Shown: piece by piece, positions 1 to 9,068 of the stretch
Position numbering within the stretch: the first letter of the stretch is position 1
Layout of the letters: the number at the start of each line of letters is the position of its first letter
Origin: Flavobacterium sp. 270
GTDB lineage: Bacteria; Bacteroidota; Bacteroidia; Flavobacteriales; Flavobacteriaceae
Length of the DNA: 64,000 bases
Reading direction: 5' to 3'
Assembly: GCF_004368785.1 (NCBI RefSeq)
Contig: NZ_SODM01000007.1
Span: forward strand, 62,001-126,000
Notes under the pieces: model-generated
Database searches by the model: none
Told to the model about the DNA's origin: nothing
The model's input: the letters and a program-made list of their open reading frames with translations, nothing else
Translations under genes and position numbers: made by a program

Positions 1-508
1 TACCATAAATTACGTAACCCGCTGCTACTTGATTTATTCCCGGCTGTAAAAAATCCTCGCTTGTTACCGGAGTTCCAATTGGTGTAATTCTTCTAAAAAC
101 AGAAAAAATAGTTCCAACCGAAACATTTACATCAATGTTTGAAGATCCGTCCAGCGGATCCATTAAGATCACGTACTTATTATTATGACTGTTGTCGCTC
201 CCCTGAACAGTAATAAAATCGTCGTTTTCTTCAGAAGCAATACCACAGACAATCTCACGGTTTATTAACGTCTGGATAAATACTTCGTTTGCATAAACAT
301 CTAGTTTCTGCTGATCTTCGCCTTGAATGTTTTGTTCTCCGGCGGCGCCGATAATATCGACAAGCCCTGCTTTGTTTACTTTATAGTTTACGACTTTTGC
401 CGCCAAACGTATAGAGTTGATAATTCGGGATAACTCCCCTGATGAGTATTGAAATGCTTTTTGATTCTCAATAATAAACTCTCCCAGTGTTTTATTGCGT
501 TCTTCCAT
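1..508 (-). CDS. fbp: Fructose-1,6-bisphosphatase class I, N-terminal part (cut by window edge)
   Basis: Reading the minus strand from the ATG at 508 gives about 169 residues beginning MEERNKTLGEFIIENQ and containing the metal- and substrate-binding signature DPLDGSSNIDVNVSVGT near residue 120. This is class I fructose-1,6-bisphosphatase, which hydrolyses fructose 1,6-bisphosphate to fructose 6-phosphate in cytosolic gluconeogenesis. The family is usually about 330 residues, so roughly half lies beyond base 1. The gene is divergent from the acetyltransferase gene at 781. No defect is visible in the part shown. Identification is from family motifs only. Confidence 0.95.
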   Translation of the reverse strand, partial: MEERNKTLGEFIIENQKAFQYSSGELSRIINSIRLAAKVVNYKVNKAGLVDIIGAAGEQNIQGEDQQKLDVYANEVFIQTLINREIVCGIASEENDDFITVQGSDNSHNNKYVILMDPLDGSSNIDVNVSVGTIFSVFRRITPIGTPVTSEDFLQPGINQVAAGYVIYG

Positions 509-780
509 TACTAAATCGTTGTAGTTTTATTTTTAAGTCACAAATATCGTTTTTTTTGTGAGAATGATTTAAAAATTATTTCGTTAGTTTGCTACTATTG
601 TATATTTGATAATGAAAGGCAAAAAGTGTCGCATAAAAAAATACTTTCTTTGCTAATAGTCAAGTAATAATACGAATATAGAAATTGCCCTGAATTAATG
701 TCTGTGTGTGCACACGCCTTAAATTTGAAAGAAGCAGCTACTATATATGAGGAACACGAAAATTAAATTTTTGAATAATT
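509..780. promoter_or_regulatory. Divergent intergenic region between fbp and the acetyltransferase gene
   Basis: The 272 bp contain a perfect -7 element TATATTTG at 601-608 on the plus strand, about 170 nt before the acetyltransferase ATG. On the minus strand a GATATTTG-like element lies about 45 nt before the fbp start. A 14-codon plus-strand ORF at about 612 has no supporting feature. The long leader of the acetyltransferase mRNA is unexplained; no riboswitch-like fold is obvious by eye. Confidence 0.4.
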
Positions 781-1269
781 ATGAATATTAGAAAAGGAAA
801 TCCTGAAGACATGAATGCGGTTCTGGAACTGATTCAGGAACTGGCAATATTCGAAAAAGAACCAGAAGCTGTTGTCATTACAGCCGCTGATTTAGTGCGC
901 GACGGATTTGGCGAAAAACCATTATTTCAGGTTTTTGTTGCCGAAATTGAAAATGAATCTAATGACAAAGAAATTGTTGGAATTGCATTGTATTATTACC
1001 GCTATTCTACCTGGAAAGGAAAGACAATTCACCTTGAGGATTTAATCGTAAAGGAAAAAATGCGCGGTACAGGTTTAGGTTCTGCTTTGTATGCCGAAAT
1101 TATGAAACAAGGAAAAAGAGAAAACGTACGCAGAGTAGAATGGAATGTTCTGGACTGGAATACGCCGGCGGTAAATTTCTACAAGAATTCCGGAGCCAAA
1201 ATCCTGGACGGATGGCAGGTTGTTCAAATGGATCAAAACGGAATTGATGCATTTTTAGAAAAATTATAA
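781..1269 (+). CDS. GNAT-family N-acetyltransferase (diamine/spermidine acetyltransferase-like)
   Basis: The 162-residue protein is a single GNAT domain. The acetyl-CoA binding motif A is visible as VKEKMRGTGLGSALY near residues 90-104 (R-G-x-G-x-G pattern), followed by VEWNVLDWNTPAVNFYKNSGA, typical of the C-terminal half of small-molecule acetyltransferases. The spacing and the LEDLIVKEKMRG segment resemble diamine or thialysine acetyltransferases of the SSAT-like group, but the substrate cannot be read from sequence. It is cytosolic. It stands alone, followed 170 bp later by aspartate kinase with palindromic repeats between, so joint transcription is uncertain. Confidence 0.85.
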   Translation: MNIRKGNPEDMNAVLELIQELAIFEKEPEAVVITAADLVRDGFGEKPLFQVFVAEIENESNDKEIVGIALYYYRYSTWKGKTIHLEDLIVKEKMRGTGLGSALYAEIMKQGKRENVRRVEWNVLDWNTPAVNFYKNSGAKILDGWQVVQMDQNGIDAFLEKL

Positions 1270-1279
1270 AAATATTTTT

Positions 1280-1420
1280 TGCCACTGATTACACTAATCG
1301 ATTTGTGAAATTCGTGGCAAACCAACACAGATTGTAAAATCATTTTAATCCGTACAATCTGTGGCAAAAAAAGTACAAGATTTCGCCCCAAACTGAAATC
1401 TATCCCGATAGCTATCGGGA
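1280..1420. repeat. Cluster of three intergenic inverted repeats
   Basis: Three structures sit side by side before the aspartate kinase gene. The first is an imperfect hairpin GCCAC...GTGGC at 1281-1319. The second is an 11-bp-arm hairpin CACAGATTGTA (1326-1336) / TACAATCTGTG (1353-1363). The third is the perfect 18-bp palindrome TCCCGATAGCTATCGGGA at 1403-1420. The same palindrome recurs at 52963-52980, and relatives of the first two occur near 27.8, 58.9, 59.7 and 60.2 kb, so these are dispersed repeats and not gene-specific sites. Confidence 0.8.
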
Positions 1421-1441
1421 CTAAAATCTAATAAATTAATA

Positions 1442-2701
1442 ATGAGAGTATTTAAATTTGGAGGAGCATCGGTAAAAGATGCAGATGGAATTAAAAACGT
1501 TTATGACGTTTTACAAAAGGTAGGTTATGAGGATGTAATTTTGGTAGTTTCGGCTATGGGAAAAACTACAAATGCTCTTGAGGTTGTTATCAAGAATTAT
1601 TTTGATAAATCTACAGAGTTAAATTCTTCTGTACAAGAAATAAAAAAATATCACAATCAAATCTTATTGGATTTATTTGATGATGAAAATCACGCTGTTT
1701 TTGCAGCTGTTAATGCTCAATTTGCTGAGTTAGAATATTTTTTAGCGCATAATAAATCGCCAAATTACAATTTTGTTTATGATCAGATTGTGAGTTTTGG
1801 TGAATTGATTTCGACTACAATTTTAAGCCATTTCATGAATTTCATGGGAATTCAGACGCAATGGCTTGATGTTCGTAATTTCATTAAAACCAATGCCAAC
1901 TATAGAGATGCAGAAGTTGACTGGGAAATTACACAACAAAATATCAGCAAAAATGTTCCTAGAAAAATATTAAATATTACTCAGGGATTTTTGGGTGCTG
2001 ACGATAATAACTTTACAACAACTCTTGGCCGTGAAGGCTCTGATTATACTGCCGGAATTTTTGCTTATTGCTTAAATGCAGAAAGTGTAACAATCTGGAA
2101 AGACGTTCCGGGAGTTATGAATGCTGACCCGCGTTATTTTGAAAATGCGAGTCTGTTAAATCAAATCTCATATCGTGAAGCTATCGAATTGGCTTTTTAC
2201 GGTGCTACGGTTATTCACCCAAAAACATTACAGCCGTTACAGAAAAAAGAAATTCCGTTGTATGTAAAATCTTTTATCAATCCGTTATTAAAAGGAACTT
2301 GTGTTTCTAAAGGTGTTGATTTAGAGCCGCAGTATCCATGTTTTATTGTAAAAAGAAACCAGCTTTTAATTTCGCTTTCATCCATAGATTTCTCTTTTAT
2401 TATGGAAGAAAACATCAGCGAGATTTTTGCTTTGTTCCATGAATTTAAAATCAAAGTAAACCTGATTCAGAATTCAGCGATTAGTTTCTCTGTTTGTGTA
2501 GAAGATAAATTTGAGAATTTTAATGAATTGAATGCAATTCTATCTAAAAAATTCAAAGTTGATTATAACGAAAATGTAACTTTATATACGATTCGTCACT
2601 TTACAGAACAAGCGGCACAGACTGTAGAAGAAAACAAAGAAGTTTTACTAAAACAAGTAAGCCGCGAAACCATGCAGGTGGTTACTAAAGAAGTAAATTA
2701 A
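1442..2701 (+). CDS. Aspartate kinase, monofunctional
   Basis: The 419-residue protein starts MRVFKFGGASVKDADG, matching the KFGG nucleotide/aspartate-binding signature of aspartokinases. It also carries TLGREGSDYTAGIFAY followed by VTIWKDVPGVMNADPR near residues 197-233, the conserved kinase core. It phosphorylates L-aspartate, the first step toward lysine/diaminopimelate, threonine and methionine. Residues after about 300 form an ACT-like regulatory region (LLISLSSIDFSF, then FKIKVNLIQNSAISFSVCVE), so allosteric control by an amino acid is likely. No homoserine dehydrogenase domain is fused. A strong bidirectional terminator follows at 2741-2773. Which paralogue (lysC-like or thrA-like) it is cannot be decided here. 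Confidence 0.93.
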   Translation: MRVFKFGGASVKDADGIKNVYDVLQKVGYEDVILVVSAMGKTTNALEVVIKNYFDKSTELNSSVQEIKKYHNQILLDLFDDENHAVFAAVNAQFAELEYFLAHNKSPNYNFVYDQIVSFGELISTTILSHFMNFMGIQTQWLDVRNFIKTNANYRDAEVDWEITQQNISKNVPRKILNITQGFLGADDNNFTTTLGREGSDYTAGIFAYCLNAESVTIWKDVPGVMNADPRYFENASLLNQISYREAIELAFYGATVIHPKTLQPLQKKEIPLYVKSFINPLLKGTCVSKGVDLEPQYPCFIVKRNQLLISLSSIDFSFIMEENISEIFALFHEFKIKVNLIQNSAISFSVCVEDKFENFNELNAILSKKFKVDYNENVTLYTIRHFTEQAAQTVEENKEVLLKQVSRETMQVVTKEVN

Positions 2702-2740
2702 TTATCACTTTATTTCAGTTAATTATCAATTCAAATATAA

Positions 2741-2773
2741 AAAGAGGTTTCACTAAAATAGTGAAACCTCTTT
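2741..2773. terminator. Bidirectional terminator between aspartate kinase and XRE regulator genes
   Basis: A perfect 15-bp stem with a 3-nt loop (arms 2741-2755 and 2759-2773, core GAGGTTTCACTA) is flanked by A-rich sequence on one side and TTTTATTT on the other. It serves both convergent genes. Confidence 0.9.
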
Positions 2774-2776
2774 TAT

Positions 2777-3109
2777 TTATGCCGATTTCTTTAATTTTTT
2801 GATTACTTTCTTTAGTTCTGCAATCTTTATTTCTTGTTCCGCTATTGTTTTTTCGTATGTTTTTATTTTCTCCAAGTTTATAGATTTCTCAAAAATATTC
2901 CTTTCCACACTATTTCGAATTAATTGCTGCGGTAGAATTTTAAAAACGTCACAAATTGATTCTAAATTATCAATCCAGTACATACTTTCTCCTCTTTCTA
3001 TTTGGGCGTATAAAGATTGCGATATCTGTAAATAATTGGCAACATCTTCTTGTGACCATTTTTGAGATTTTCGTATCTCTTTTAACTTATTTCCTACAGT
3101 TATATTCAT
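2777..3109 (-). CDS. XRE-family helix-turn-helix transcriptional regulator
   Basis: Translation from the ATG at 3109 gives about 110 residues. An HTH_3/XRE domain lies at the N terminus (KLKEIRKSQKWSQEDVANYL, then ISQSLYAQIERGES). It is followed by a Lys/Glu-rich coiled coil (KTYEKTIAEQEIKIAELKKV), a layout common in small flavobacterial regulators that may dimerise through the helix. A longer frame from a TTG at 3133 is possible, but the ATG at 3109 (MNITVGNKLKEIRK) places the HTH correctly. It is convergent with aspartate kinase. The target is unknown; autoregulation is typical of the family. Confidence 0.85.
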   Translation of the reverse strand: MNITVGNKLKEIRKSQKWSQEDVANYLQISQSLYAQIERGESMYWIDNLESICDVFKILPQQLIRNSVERNIFEKSINLEKIKTYEKTIAEQEIKIAELKKVIKKLKKSA

Positions 3110-3251
3110 GATTTTGGCGTGTTCTATAATCAAAAATAAGAATTATTTTACAATAATAAAATTTGTAATTTTAATAATTTGTAAATTAATTTAAGAAAAA
3201 AACGAGTAACTTTATTCTAATTAAACAATTAGCCACAGTATTTTCAGAATT

Positions 3252-3479
3252 ATGAACGATAATAACGAACCATCAGAGGAAACTCAAAACCAATGGAGCA
3301 ATGATCCTAACAACTGGATCTGGGGAATCTTTTATTATAATCCGAAAGATTCAAGAATATTTCCTCCAAAAAAAGTAAAAGAATTAGGCTGGACTATAAA
3401 TTTTGCAAATCCAAATTCTGTATTTGCCATAATAATTTTAATCGTAGTACTCACAGTTATCGCATGGCATAATAAATAA
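3252..3479 (+). CDS. Small DUF5808-type membrane protein
   Basis: The 75-residue protein contains WIWGIFYYNPKDSRIFPPKK followed by GWTINFANP, the signature of DUF5808 domains. A single hydrophobic helix (VFAIIILIVVLTVIAW) closes the C terminus. The DUF5808 motif is soluble and precedes the anchor, so this is probably a cytoplasmic domain tethered to the inner membrane. The function of the family is not established. It stands alone between the divergent XRE gene and the large outer-membrane protein gene. Confidence 0.75.
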   Translation: MNDNNEPSEETQNQWSNDPNNWIWGIFYYNPKDSRIFPPKKVKELGWTINFANPNSVFAIIILIVVLTVIAWHNK

Positions 3480-3567
3480 CCGTCTTTTCGACAATAAAAC
3501 TAAAATATCCCACGCAACAATTCCGAATTATAAATACTACTTTTGACTTTTTAGAGTTAAAGTATTT

Positions 3568-6500
3568 ATGTTGAAAAAATTACTGTTTTTTACGGTGTTT
3601 CTCTGCTATTCTGCGCTTCAGGCACAGGAAACAGAATCGGCGTACCAAACAAAAAAAGTAATTGTTACCAAAGACACGATACATCTGGAAGAGTTTAGTA
3701 TTAACTCGAGTTTTTTTGAACTTTTAAATACCAAACACGAACCCATAAATCCTGATTTTTATAAGGTTGATTTTCAAAAAGGAACTTTGCTTTTAAATGA
3801 AAACTTAACTGCTTCTGATACTTTAGTCGTTAACTATCTAAAATATCCTGATTTTTTAACCAAAGAATACAGTCTTTACAAATCCAATCAGGTTGTGAGC
3901 AATGAAGCCGGTACGGAGAAATTGTATAAAATAGAAAATACAAATGCCAAAAAAGTTACTCCGTTTGATGGTTTAAGTACTTCGGGAAGCATTACGCGCG
4001 GTGTTACAGTTGGAAATAATCAAAATACAGTTTTAAATTCTAACTTAGATTTACAGATTACAGGAAAAATATCCGACAAAGTAAGTTTAAGAGCTTCACT
4101 TCAAGACAGTAATATTCCGCTGCAAGACGGAGGTTATTCGCAGAAATTAGATCAGTTTGATAATATTTTTATGGAACTTTTCAGCGATGACTGGAACATC
4201 CGCGCAGGCGATGTTTTTTTAGAAAATAACAAAACCCAATTTCTACGCTTTAACAAAAAGGTTCAGGGACTTTCTACCAGTTTTGATTTTGATACCGAAA
4301 AAAGTAAAACCAATGTTTTTGCTTCGGTTGCATTTGTAAAAGGACAATATGCCAAAAGCACTTTTATCGGACAAGAAGGCAATCAAGGTCCTTATAAATT
4401 AAAGGGACAAAACGGCGAGTTGTACGTCTTGGTTATTTCGGGTTCTGAGCGGGTTTATGTAAATGGCGTTTTGCTGAAACGCGGTGAAAACAACGATTAT
4501 GTAATTGATTATAATGCGGGCGAAATTGTTTTTACCTCACTTTTTCCTATCAATTCTGAAATGCGTATTAATATTGAATATCAATATTCTGAACGAAATT
4601 ACAATCGACTGGTTACCTATTTAGGTGCTACGCATCAAAACAAAAACTGGAGTTTTGGCGGTTATCTTTATTCAGAAAATGATCTGAAAAATCAGCCTTT
4701 ACAGCAAAATCTTTCTAAAGAACAGGTTCAGGTTTTAGCTCAGGCGGGAGATAATCCGAATTTGATGACGGCTCCTTCTGCTTATGAAGATTCGTATGCC
4801 GATACTAAAATTTTATATAAAAAGGTTCTTCTTAACGGAGTTGAAGTTTATGAATATTCTAATAATTCTGCGGATGTTTTGTACAATGTAAAGTTTAGTC
4901 TGGTCGGAAATAATCTTGGAAATTATACTATACAAAATAACAATTCTGTAGAACGTATTTATGAATATATACCTCCTGTAAATGGCGTTTTACAAGGAAA
5001 TTACGAACCTATTGTACGACTTGTTGCGCCTATAAAACTTCAGGTTGCGACTTTTTTAGGAAAATACAATCCTGACGAAAAAACATTGGTTGATTTTGAA
5101 TTGGGAGTAAGTAACAATGACCTGAATTTATTTTCTGGAATTGATGATGCTAATAATAAAGGTGTTGCTTTGAAAATGAATGTCAAAAAACGTCTTTTTA
5201 CTAAAGACTGGACTTTGGATGGTTTTGCCAATTATCAGTTTGTGCAGGAAAATTTTAAATCGGTTGAGCGTTTGTACAATATTGAGTTTAACCGCGATTG
5301 GAATTTAAACGCTACACTTTATGGCAATCAAAGTCTTTTGGTAACGGGTTTAAATTTTGATTTGTTTGCCAAAAAAACAACTTCAAATATTGGTTTGTTT
5401 ACCTACCAATTGGAGAAATTAGATTTTTCTGAAAGTTATTCTGGAACAAGACATACAACAACGGCACTTTTTAAATTGAAAAAATGGACGATAGAAAATA
5501 ATGGAAGTTTTTTAAATTCTGATGCAACGGCTTCGACTTCTAAATTTATTCGAAATCAAACCAGAACCAAATATCATTTTGGCAAAAACTGGATTGGCGG
5601 GAGTTTACAAATCGAAGATAATCAGGAAAAAGATAAAATTACCAATCAGTTTTCGGCTTTAAGTCAAAGGTTTACAGAGTATGGCGCTTTTGTCGGACGT
5701 GGCGACAGTACTAAAGTTTTTGTTGAATTGGGCTTTTTACGACGCCGAAATGATAGTTTGCAAAACGGATTACTACAGCATGTAAACAATTCGCAGACTT
5801 ATTATTTAAAATCGAAATTGATTCAGACTAAAAAAACAGATTTAGCCGTTTATGCCAGTTATAGAACTTTGGATTTTACAGATGTTTTACGCAAAAATGA
5901 ACCTTCATTAAACTCCAGAGTTTTGTACAACGATCGCTTTTTTAATCAGTTAATGCAGATTGGAACGGCTTACGAAACGAGTTCAGGAACTATTGCACAA
6001 CAGGAATTTACCTATATTGAGGTTCCAACGGGACAAGGCGTTTACACCTGGAATGATTATAACGGAAACGGCATTCAGGAATTGGAAGAGTTTGAAATCG
6101 CTGCTTTCCCAGATCAGGCGCGATATATTCGAATCTTTTTACCGAATCAGGTTTACATTAAAACCAATCAAAATAAATTCTCGCAGTCGGTTACTTTAAA
6201 TCCACTGCAATGGCAGAGCGATACAGGTTTCAAGAAATTGCTTTCTTATTTCTATAATCAGACTTCTTTTATTTTAGATAGAAAAGTAAAAAGCGAAGAC
6301 GAGCGTTTAGAACTGAATCCGTTTAGTTCTTCTGATGAAAATATATTGGGATTAAATTCGAGTTTTAGAAATAGTTTGTACTATAATCGAGGTAAACAAA
6401 AACATTCTGTAACCTATTCTTATCTTATTAATAAAGGTAAAAGTTTACTTTCTGTAGGTTCGCAGGATGTAAGGAACAATTCGCATCAATTGCAATACAC

Positions 6501-6996
6501 ACATTTGTACCAAAAAAGCTGGTTGTTTAATTTCTTTACCAAATCGATTAAAACAACTTTGGTTTCAGAAGATTTTGTCGAGAAAAACTACAATATTACA
6601 GGATATCAGATTGCGCCAAAAATCAGTTATTTGTTTTCAAAAAATACGAGTCTGGATTTCTTTTATGAACTTCAGAATAAGAAAAACCAAATTGGAAATC
6701 TTGAAACTCTTGCTCAAAACAGAATCGGAACTTCTTTTTCTTTTGCCGGCGAGAAAAAAATAACACTGAATGGAGAATTTTCTTTTTATGAAAATAAATT
6801 TGATGGAAATGAATTTTCATCAGTAGGTTTTCAAATGCTCGAAGGACTTCAGGCGGGTTCTAATTTAGTTTGGAAATTACTGTTACAGAAAAACATAACA
6901 CAGTTTTTAGATGTTAATCTAAACTATCAAGGCCGTAAAAGCGAGACCGGATCTACTGTGCATACTGGAAATGTACAGCTTCGCGCTTATTTTTAG
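3568..6996 (+). CDS. Large predicted outer-membrane beta-barrel protein, uncharacterised
   Basis: The 1142-residue protein has a Sec signal peptide (MLKKLLFFTVFLCYSALQAQ). It continues with alternating polar/hydrophobic beta-strand-rich sequence ending in an aromatic residue (VQLRAYF), as expected for BAM-inserted barrels. Residues about 135-200 (GSITRGVTVGNNQNTVLNS, then LQITGKISDKVSLRASLQD) and about 270-345 (GPYKLKGQNGELYVLVISGS, then ERVYVNGVLLKRGENNDYVI) form conserved blocks. I recognise similar blocks from large Bacteroidota/Fibrobacter surface proteins, but I do not know a function. There is no TonB box or carboxypeptidase-like domain, so it is not an ordinary TBDR. It has its own short upstream region and no clear operon partners. 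Confidence 0.7.
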   Translation: MLKKLLFFTVFLCYSALQAQETESAYQTKKVIVTKDTIHLEEFSINSSFFELLNTKHEPINPDFYKVDFQKGTLLLNENLTASDTLVVNYLKYPDFLTKEYSLYKSNQVVSNEAGTEKLYKIENTNAKKVTPFDGLSTSGSITRGVTVGNNQNTVLNSNLDLQITGKISDKVSLRASLQDSNIPLQDGGYSQKLDQFDNIFMELFSDDWNIRAGDVFLENNKTQFLRFNKKVQGLSTSFDFDTEKSKTNVFASVAFVKGQYAKSTFIGQEGNQGPYKLKGQNGELYVLVISGSERVYVNGVLLKRGENNDYVIDYNAGEIVFTSLFPINSEMRINIEYQYSERNYNRLVTYLGATHQNKNWSFGGYLYSENDLKNQPLQQNLSKEQVQVLAQAGDNPNLMTAPSAYEDSYADTKILYKKVLLNGVEVYEYSNNSADVLYNVKFSLVGNNLGNYTIQNNNSVERIYEYIPPVNGVLQGNYEPIVRLVAPIKLQVATFLGKYNPDEKTLVDFELGVSNNDLNLFSGIDDANNKGVALKMNVKKRLFTKDWTLDGFANYQFVQENFKSVERLYNIEFNRDWNLNATLYGNQSLLVTGLNFDLFAKKTTSNIGLFTYQLEKLDFSESYSGTRHTTTALFKLKKWTIENNGSFLNSDATASTSKFIRNQTRTKYHFGKNWIGGSLQIEDNQEKDKITNQFSALSQRFTEYGAFVGRGDSTKVFVELGFLRRRNDSLQNGLLQHVNNSQTYYLKSKLIQTKKTDLAVYASYRTLDFTDVLRKNEPSLNSRVLYNDRFFNQLMQIGTAYETSSGTIAQQEFTYIEVPTGQGVYTWNDYNGNGIQELEEFEIAAFPDQARYIRIFLPNQVYIKTNQNKFSQSVTLNPLQWQSDTGFKKLLSYFYNQTSFILDRKVKSEDERLELNPFSSSDENILGLNSSFRNSLYYNRGKQKHSVTYSYLINKGKSLLSVGSQDVRNNSHQLQYTHLYQKSWLFNFFTKSIKTTLVSEDFVEKNYNITGYQIAPKISYLFSKNTSLDFFYELQNKKNQIGNLETLAQNRIGTSFSFAGEKKITLNGEFSFYENKFDGNEFSSVGFQMLEGLQAGSNLVWKLLLQKNITQFLDVNLNYQGRKSETGSTVHTGNVQLRAYF

Positions 6997-7059
6997 TCCT
7001 TTAATAATAAGGTAAGAAAAAATTGTTTAATTTTAATTCAAATTTAAACATGTAACCTT

Positions 7060-7581
7060 ATGAAAAAATTATTATTACTTTGTTTTCTAGTTGTTTTCTC
7101 TAGTAATTTTTATGCTCAGGATGCAGCTACAACAACAAAAAAAGCTACAGAAGCTTCTGCTAAAAAAGCAAAAGCAAGCGCTGATAAATCTGCTGCCGAT
7201 GCTAAAAAAACTGCAGATAAGGCGAAAGAGAAAGCAGACAAAACGAAAGCTAGCGCAGATAAAAAAAGCGCAGATAAAGCAGCCGCTGAATCTAAAAAAG
7301 CAAAAGCTAGTGCAGATAAAGCTGCAGACAAAGCAACTGCCGAATCTAAAAAAGCGAAATCAACTGCTGACAAAGCAGCTGCAACAGCAGATAAGGCAAA
7401 AGCTGACAGCAAATCTGCTGCTAAATCTTCGACTAAAAAACTTAAGGAAACTAACGAAAAAGCTCCTAAAGTTGCAGACAAAGTTACTGGTGAATATAAC
7501 GGCAAAAAGGTTTATACTGGACCTAAAGGCGGTAAGTATTACATTAATTCTAATGGAAATAAAACGTATATCCAGGATTAG
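7060..7581 (+). CDS. Exported Lys/Ala-rich protein with C-terminal PBCV-type basic adaptor motif
   Basis: The 173-residue protein has a signal peptide (MKKLLLLCFLVVFSSNFYAQ). About 105 residues of degenerate repeats follow, built from Ala, Lys, Ser and Asp (KKAKASADK, KAAAESKKAK and similar), predicted as a highly charged extended helix. The C terminus reads KKVYTGPKGGKYYINSNGNK, matching the short basic adaptor domain first named from chlorella virus PBCV-1 proteins. That motif also occurs on many bacterial secreted proteins. A histone-H1-like or envelope-binding role is possible, but nothing shows it. The low-complexity region makes long open frames in two other registers, which are artefacts. 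An intrinsic terminator follows. Confidence 0.75.
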   Translation: MKKLLLLCFLVVFSSNFYAQDAATTTKKATEASAKKAKASADKSAADAKKTADKAKEKADKTKASADKKSADKAAAESKKAKASADKAADKATAESKKAKSTADKAAATADKAKADSKSAAKSSTKKLKETNEKAPKVADKVTGEYNGKKVYTGPKGGKYYINSNGNKTYIQD

Positions 7582-7597
7582 TTTTTTTTTGAGGTTC

Positions 7598-7790
7598 TAA
7601 GGTTCTGAGGCGCAAAGGTTCAGAGGTATATAGATTCCTCATTAAAATTAAAAACTTAAATACTACACAAAAGCCGAACTTATGTTCGGTTTTTTTTATT
7701 TATAAAGTTAAAAAGCTTAGCACCTCAGAAACTTAGAACCTTAGTACCTAAAATAAAACCTTTGCACCTCTGTACCTTTTTAAAAGAAAA
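7598..7790. repeat. Inverted copies of a CTTTG/CCTTTGCACCT short-word repeat around a terminator
   Basis: The word GGTTCTAAGGTTCTGAGGCG followed by CAAAGGTTCAGAGG at 7598-7626 is mirrored by CACCTCAGAAACTTAGAACC and CCTTTGCACCTCTGTACC at about 7720-7780. Related words recur at 20525-20600, 30917-30956 and 37027-37075. This is a dispersed intergenic repeat. The 289-bp gap holds no other gene. Confidence 0.6.
7674..7698 (+). terminator. Intrinsic terminator after the Lys/Ala-rich gene
   Basis: The stem CCGAAC (7674-7679) / GTTCGG (7684-7689) has a TTAT loop and is followed by nine T residues. Confidence 0.85.
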
Positions 7791-7870
7791 GAGTTAATAA
7801 TTTAGTAATATGTGCGAAATAACATGGAAAACATATTTATTTATCTTCGTTTTTTAAAAAGCGTTAAACT

Positions 7871-8953
7871 ATGAGCATTGACTATTCTGCGAACAAAACT
7901 ATTTTAGTAGCTCCATTAAATTGGGGATTAGGCCATGCTACGAGATGTATTCCGATTATTAAGGCACTTCAGGAAAATAATTATATTCCGATTATTGCTT
8001 CTGATGGTGTTGCGCTGGCGTTGCTTCGAAAAGAATTTCCTTACATACAAACTTTAGAATTGCCTTCTTATCATATTGAATATGCTAAAAATGGTAAAAA
8101 CTTTAAATGGAAGCTAATTAAAAATTTACCTAAAATGATCACGGCTATTCTTGACGAGAAAAAAATGGTAAACAGCTGGATTAAAAAACATGGTATAGAC
8201 GGTATTATTTCTGATAATCGTCTGGGTGTTTTTAGCAGAAGAATTCCATCAGTTTTTATGACGCATCAATTGAATGTGATGACGGGTAATACAACTTGGT
8301 TTACGAGTAAATGTCATCAGCATATTATAAAGAAATATAAAGAGTGCTGGGTTCCTGATTCTAATGATGCTGTAAATCTTACGGGAGAATTGGGGCATCT
8401 TAAAACCAATCATCTTAACTTAAAATATATTGGGCCTTTGAGCAGAATGAAGAAAAAGGAAACTCCCAAAGTATTTGATTTGATGGTTATTTTATCTGGA
8501 CCTGAACCACAGCGTACGTATTTAGACGAAAAGCTGCAAGAGGAAATTAAAGGTTTTAATGGTAAAGTTGTTTTTGTAAAAGGTGTGGTAGAAAAAACAC
8601 AGACGAAACACGAATCTGGAAATGTGACGTATTACAATTTTATGAATTCTAAACAGTTGGAACAAACTTTTAACGAAAGTGAATTCGTTTTATGCCGTTC
8701 TGGTTATACCACTGTTATGGATTTGGCTAAACTGGGTAAAAAAGCTTTTTTTATCCCAACACCGGGACAATACGAACAGGAATATCTGGCAATAAAACTT
8801 CAGGAAGAGAATTTGGTACCGTACGCAATGCAAGATGATTTTACCATTGAAGATCTTTCAAAAGTAAAGTCGTTTAAAGGTTTATCACAGTTTAAAAATG
8901 AGATTGACTGGGATTCATTATTTACTGTTTTTGAAGAAACTGCAACGCGATAA
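7871..8953 (+). CDS. MurG/UGT-like (GT28-type) glycosyltransferase
   Basis: The 360-residue protein begins TILVAPLNWGLGHATRCIPI, the glycine-rich N-terminal motif of GT-B fold glycosyltransferases such as MurG. The C-terminal half has ESEFVLCRSGYTTVMDLAKL, then KAFFIPTPGQYEQEYLA near residues 272-310. These match the nucleotide-sugar-binding region (RSG-T..D..., P..GQ.EQ). It should transfer a sugar from a nucleotide donor to an unknown acceptor at the cytoplasmic face of the membrane. It lacks the MurG-specific context (no mur or fts neighbours), so a peptidoglycan role is unlikely. It stands alone between repeats. Confidence 0.8.
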   Translation: MSIDYSANKTILVAPLNWGLGHATRCIPIIKALQENNYIPIIASDGVALALLRKEFPYIQTLELPSYHIEYAKNGKNFKWKLIKNLPKMITAILDEKKMVNSWIKKHGIDGIISDNRLGVFSRRIPSVFMTHQLNVMTGNTTWFTSKCHQHIIKKYKECWVPDSNDAVNLTGELGHLKTNHLNLKYIGPLSRMKKKETPKVFDLMVILSGPEPQRTYLDEKLQEEIKGFNGKVVFVKGVVEKTQTKHESGNVTYYNFMNSKQLEQTFNESEFVLCRSGYTTVMDLAKLGKKAFFIPTPGQYEQEYLAIKLQEENLVPYAMQDDFTIEDLSKVKSFKGLSQFKNEIDWDSLFTVFEETATR

Positions 8954-9068
8954 AATTAGAACACGGATAAAACGGATTTGCTATCGCAAAAACGCGGATT
9001 TACACAGATTTTTAATTCTTTTAACTTCAATTACCTCCAGCTTTAGTGGGGATTATAATAGAATATAT

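Noticed and set aside
612..656. 14-codon ORF upstream of the acetyltransferase gene as a leader peptide
   Set aside because: It has no runs of regulatory codons, no attenuator hairpin after it and no conservation evidence.
7091..7600. Long open frames of 169 (plus) and 129 (minus) residues over the Lys/Ala-rich gene
   Set aside because: They are produced by the biased codon repeats of the real gene. Only the 7060 frame has a signal peptide and a recognisable C-terminal motif.
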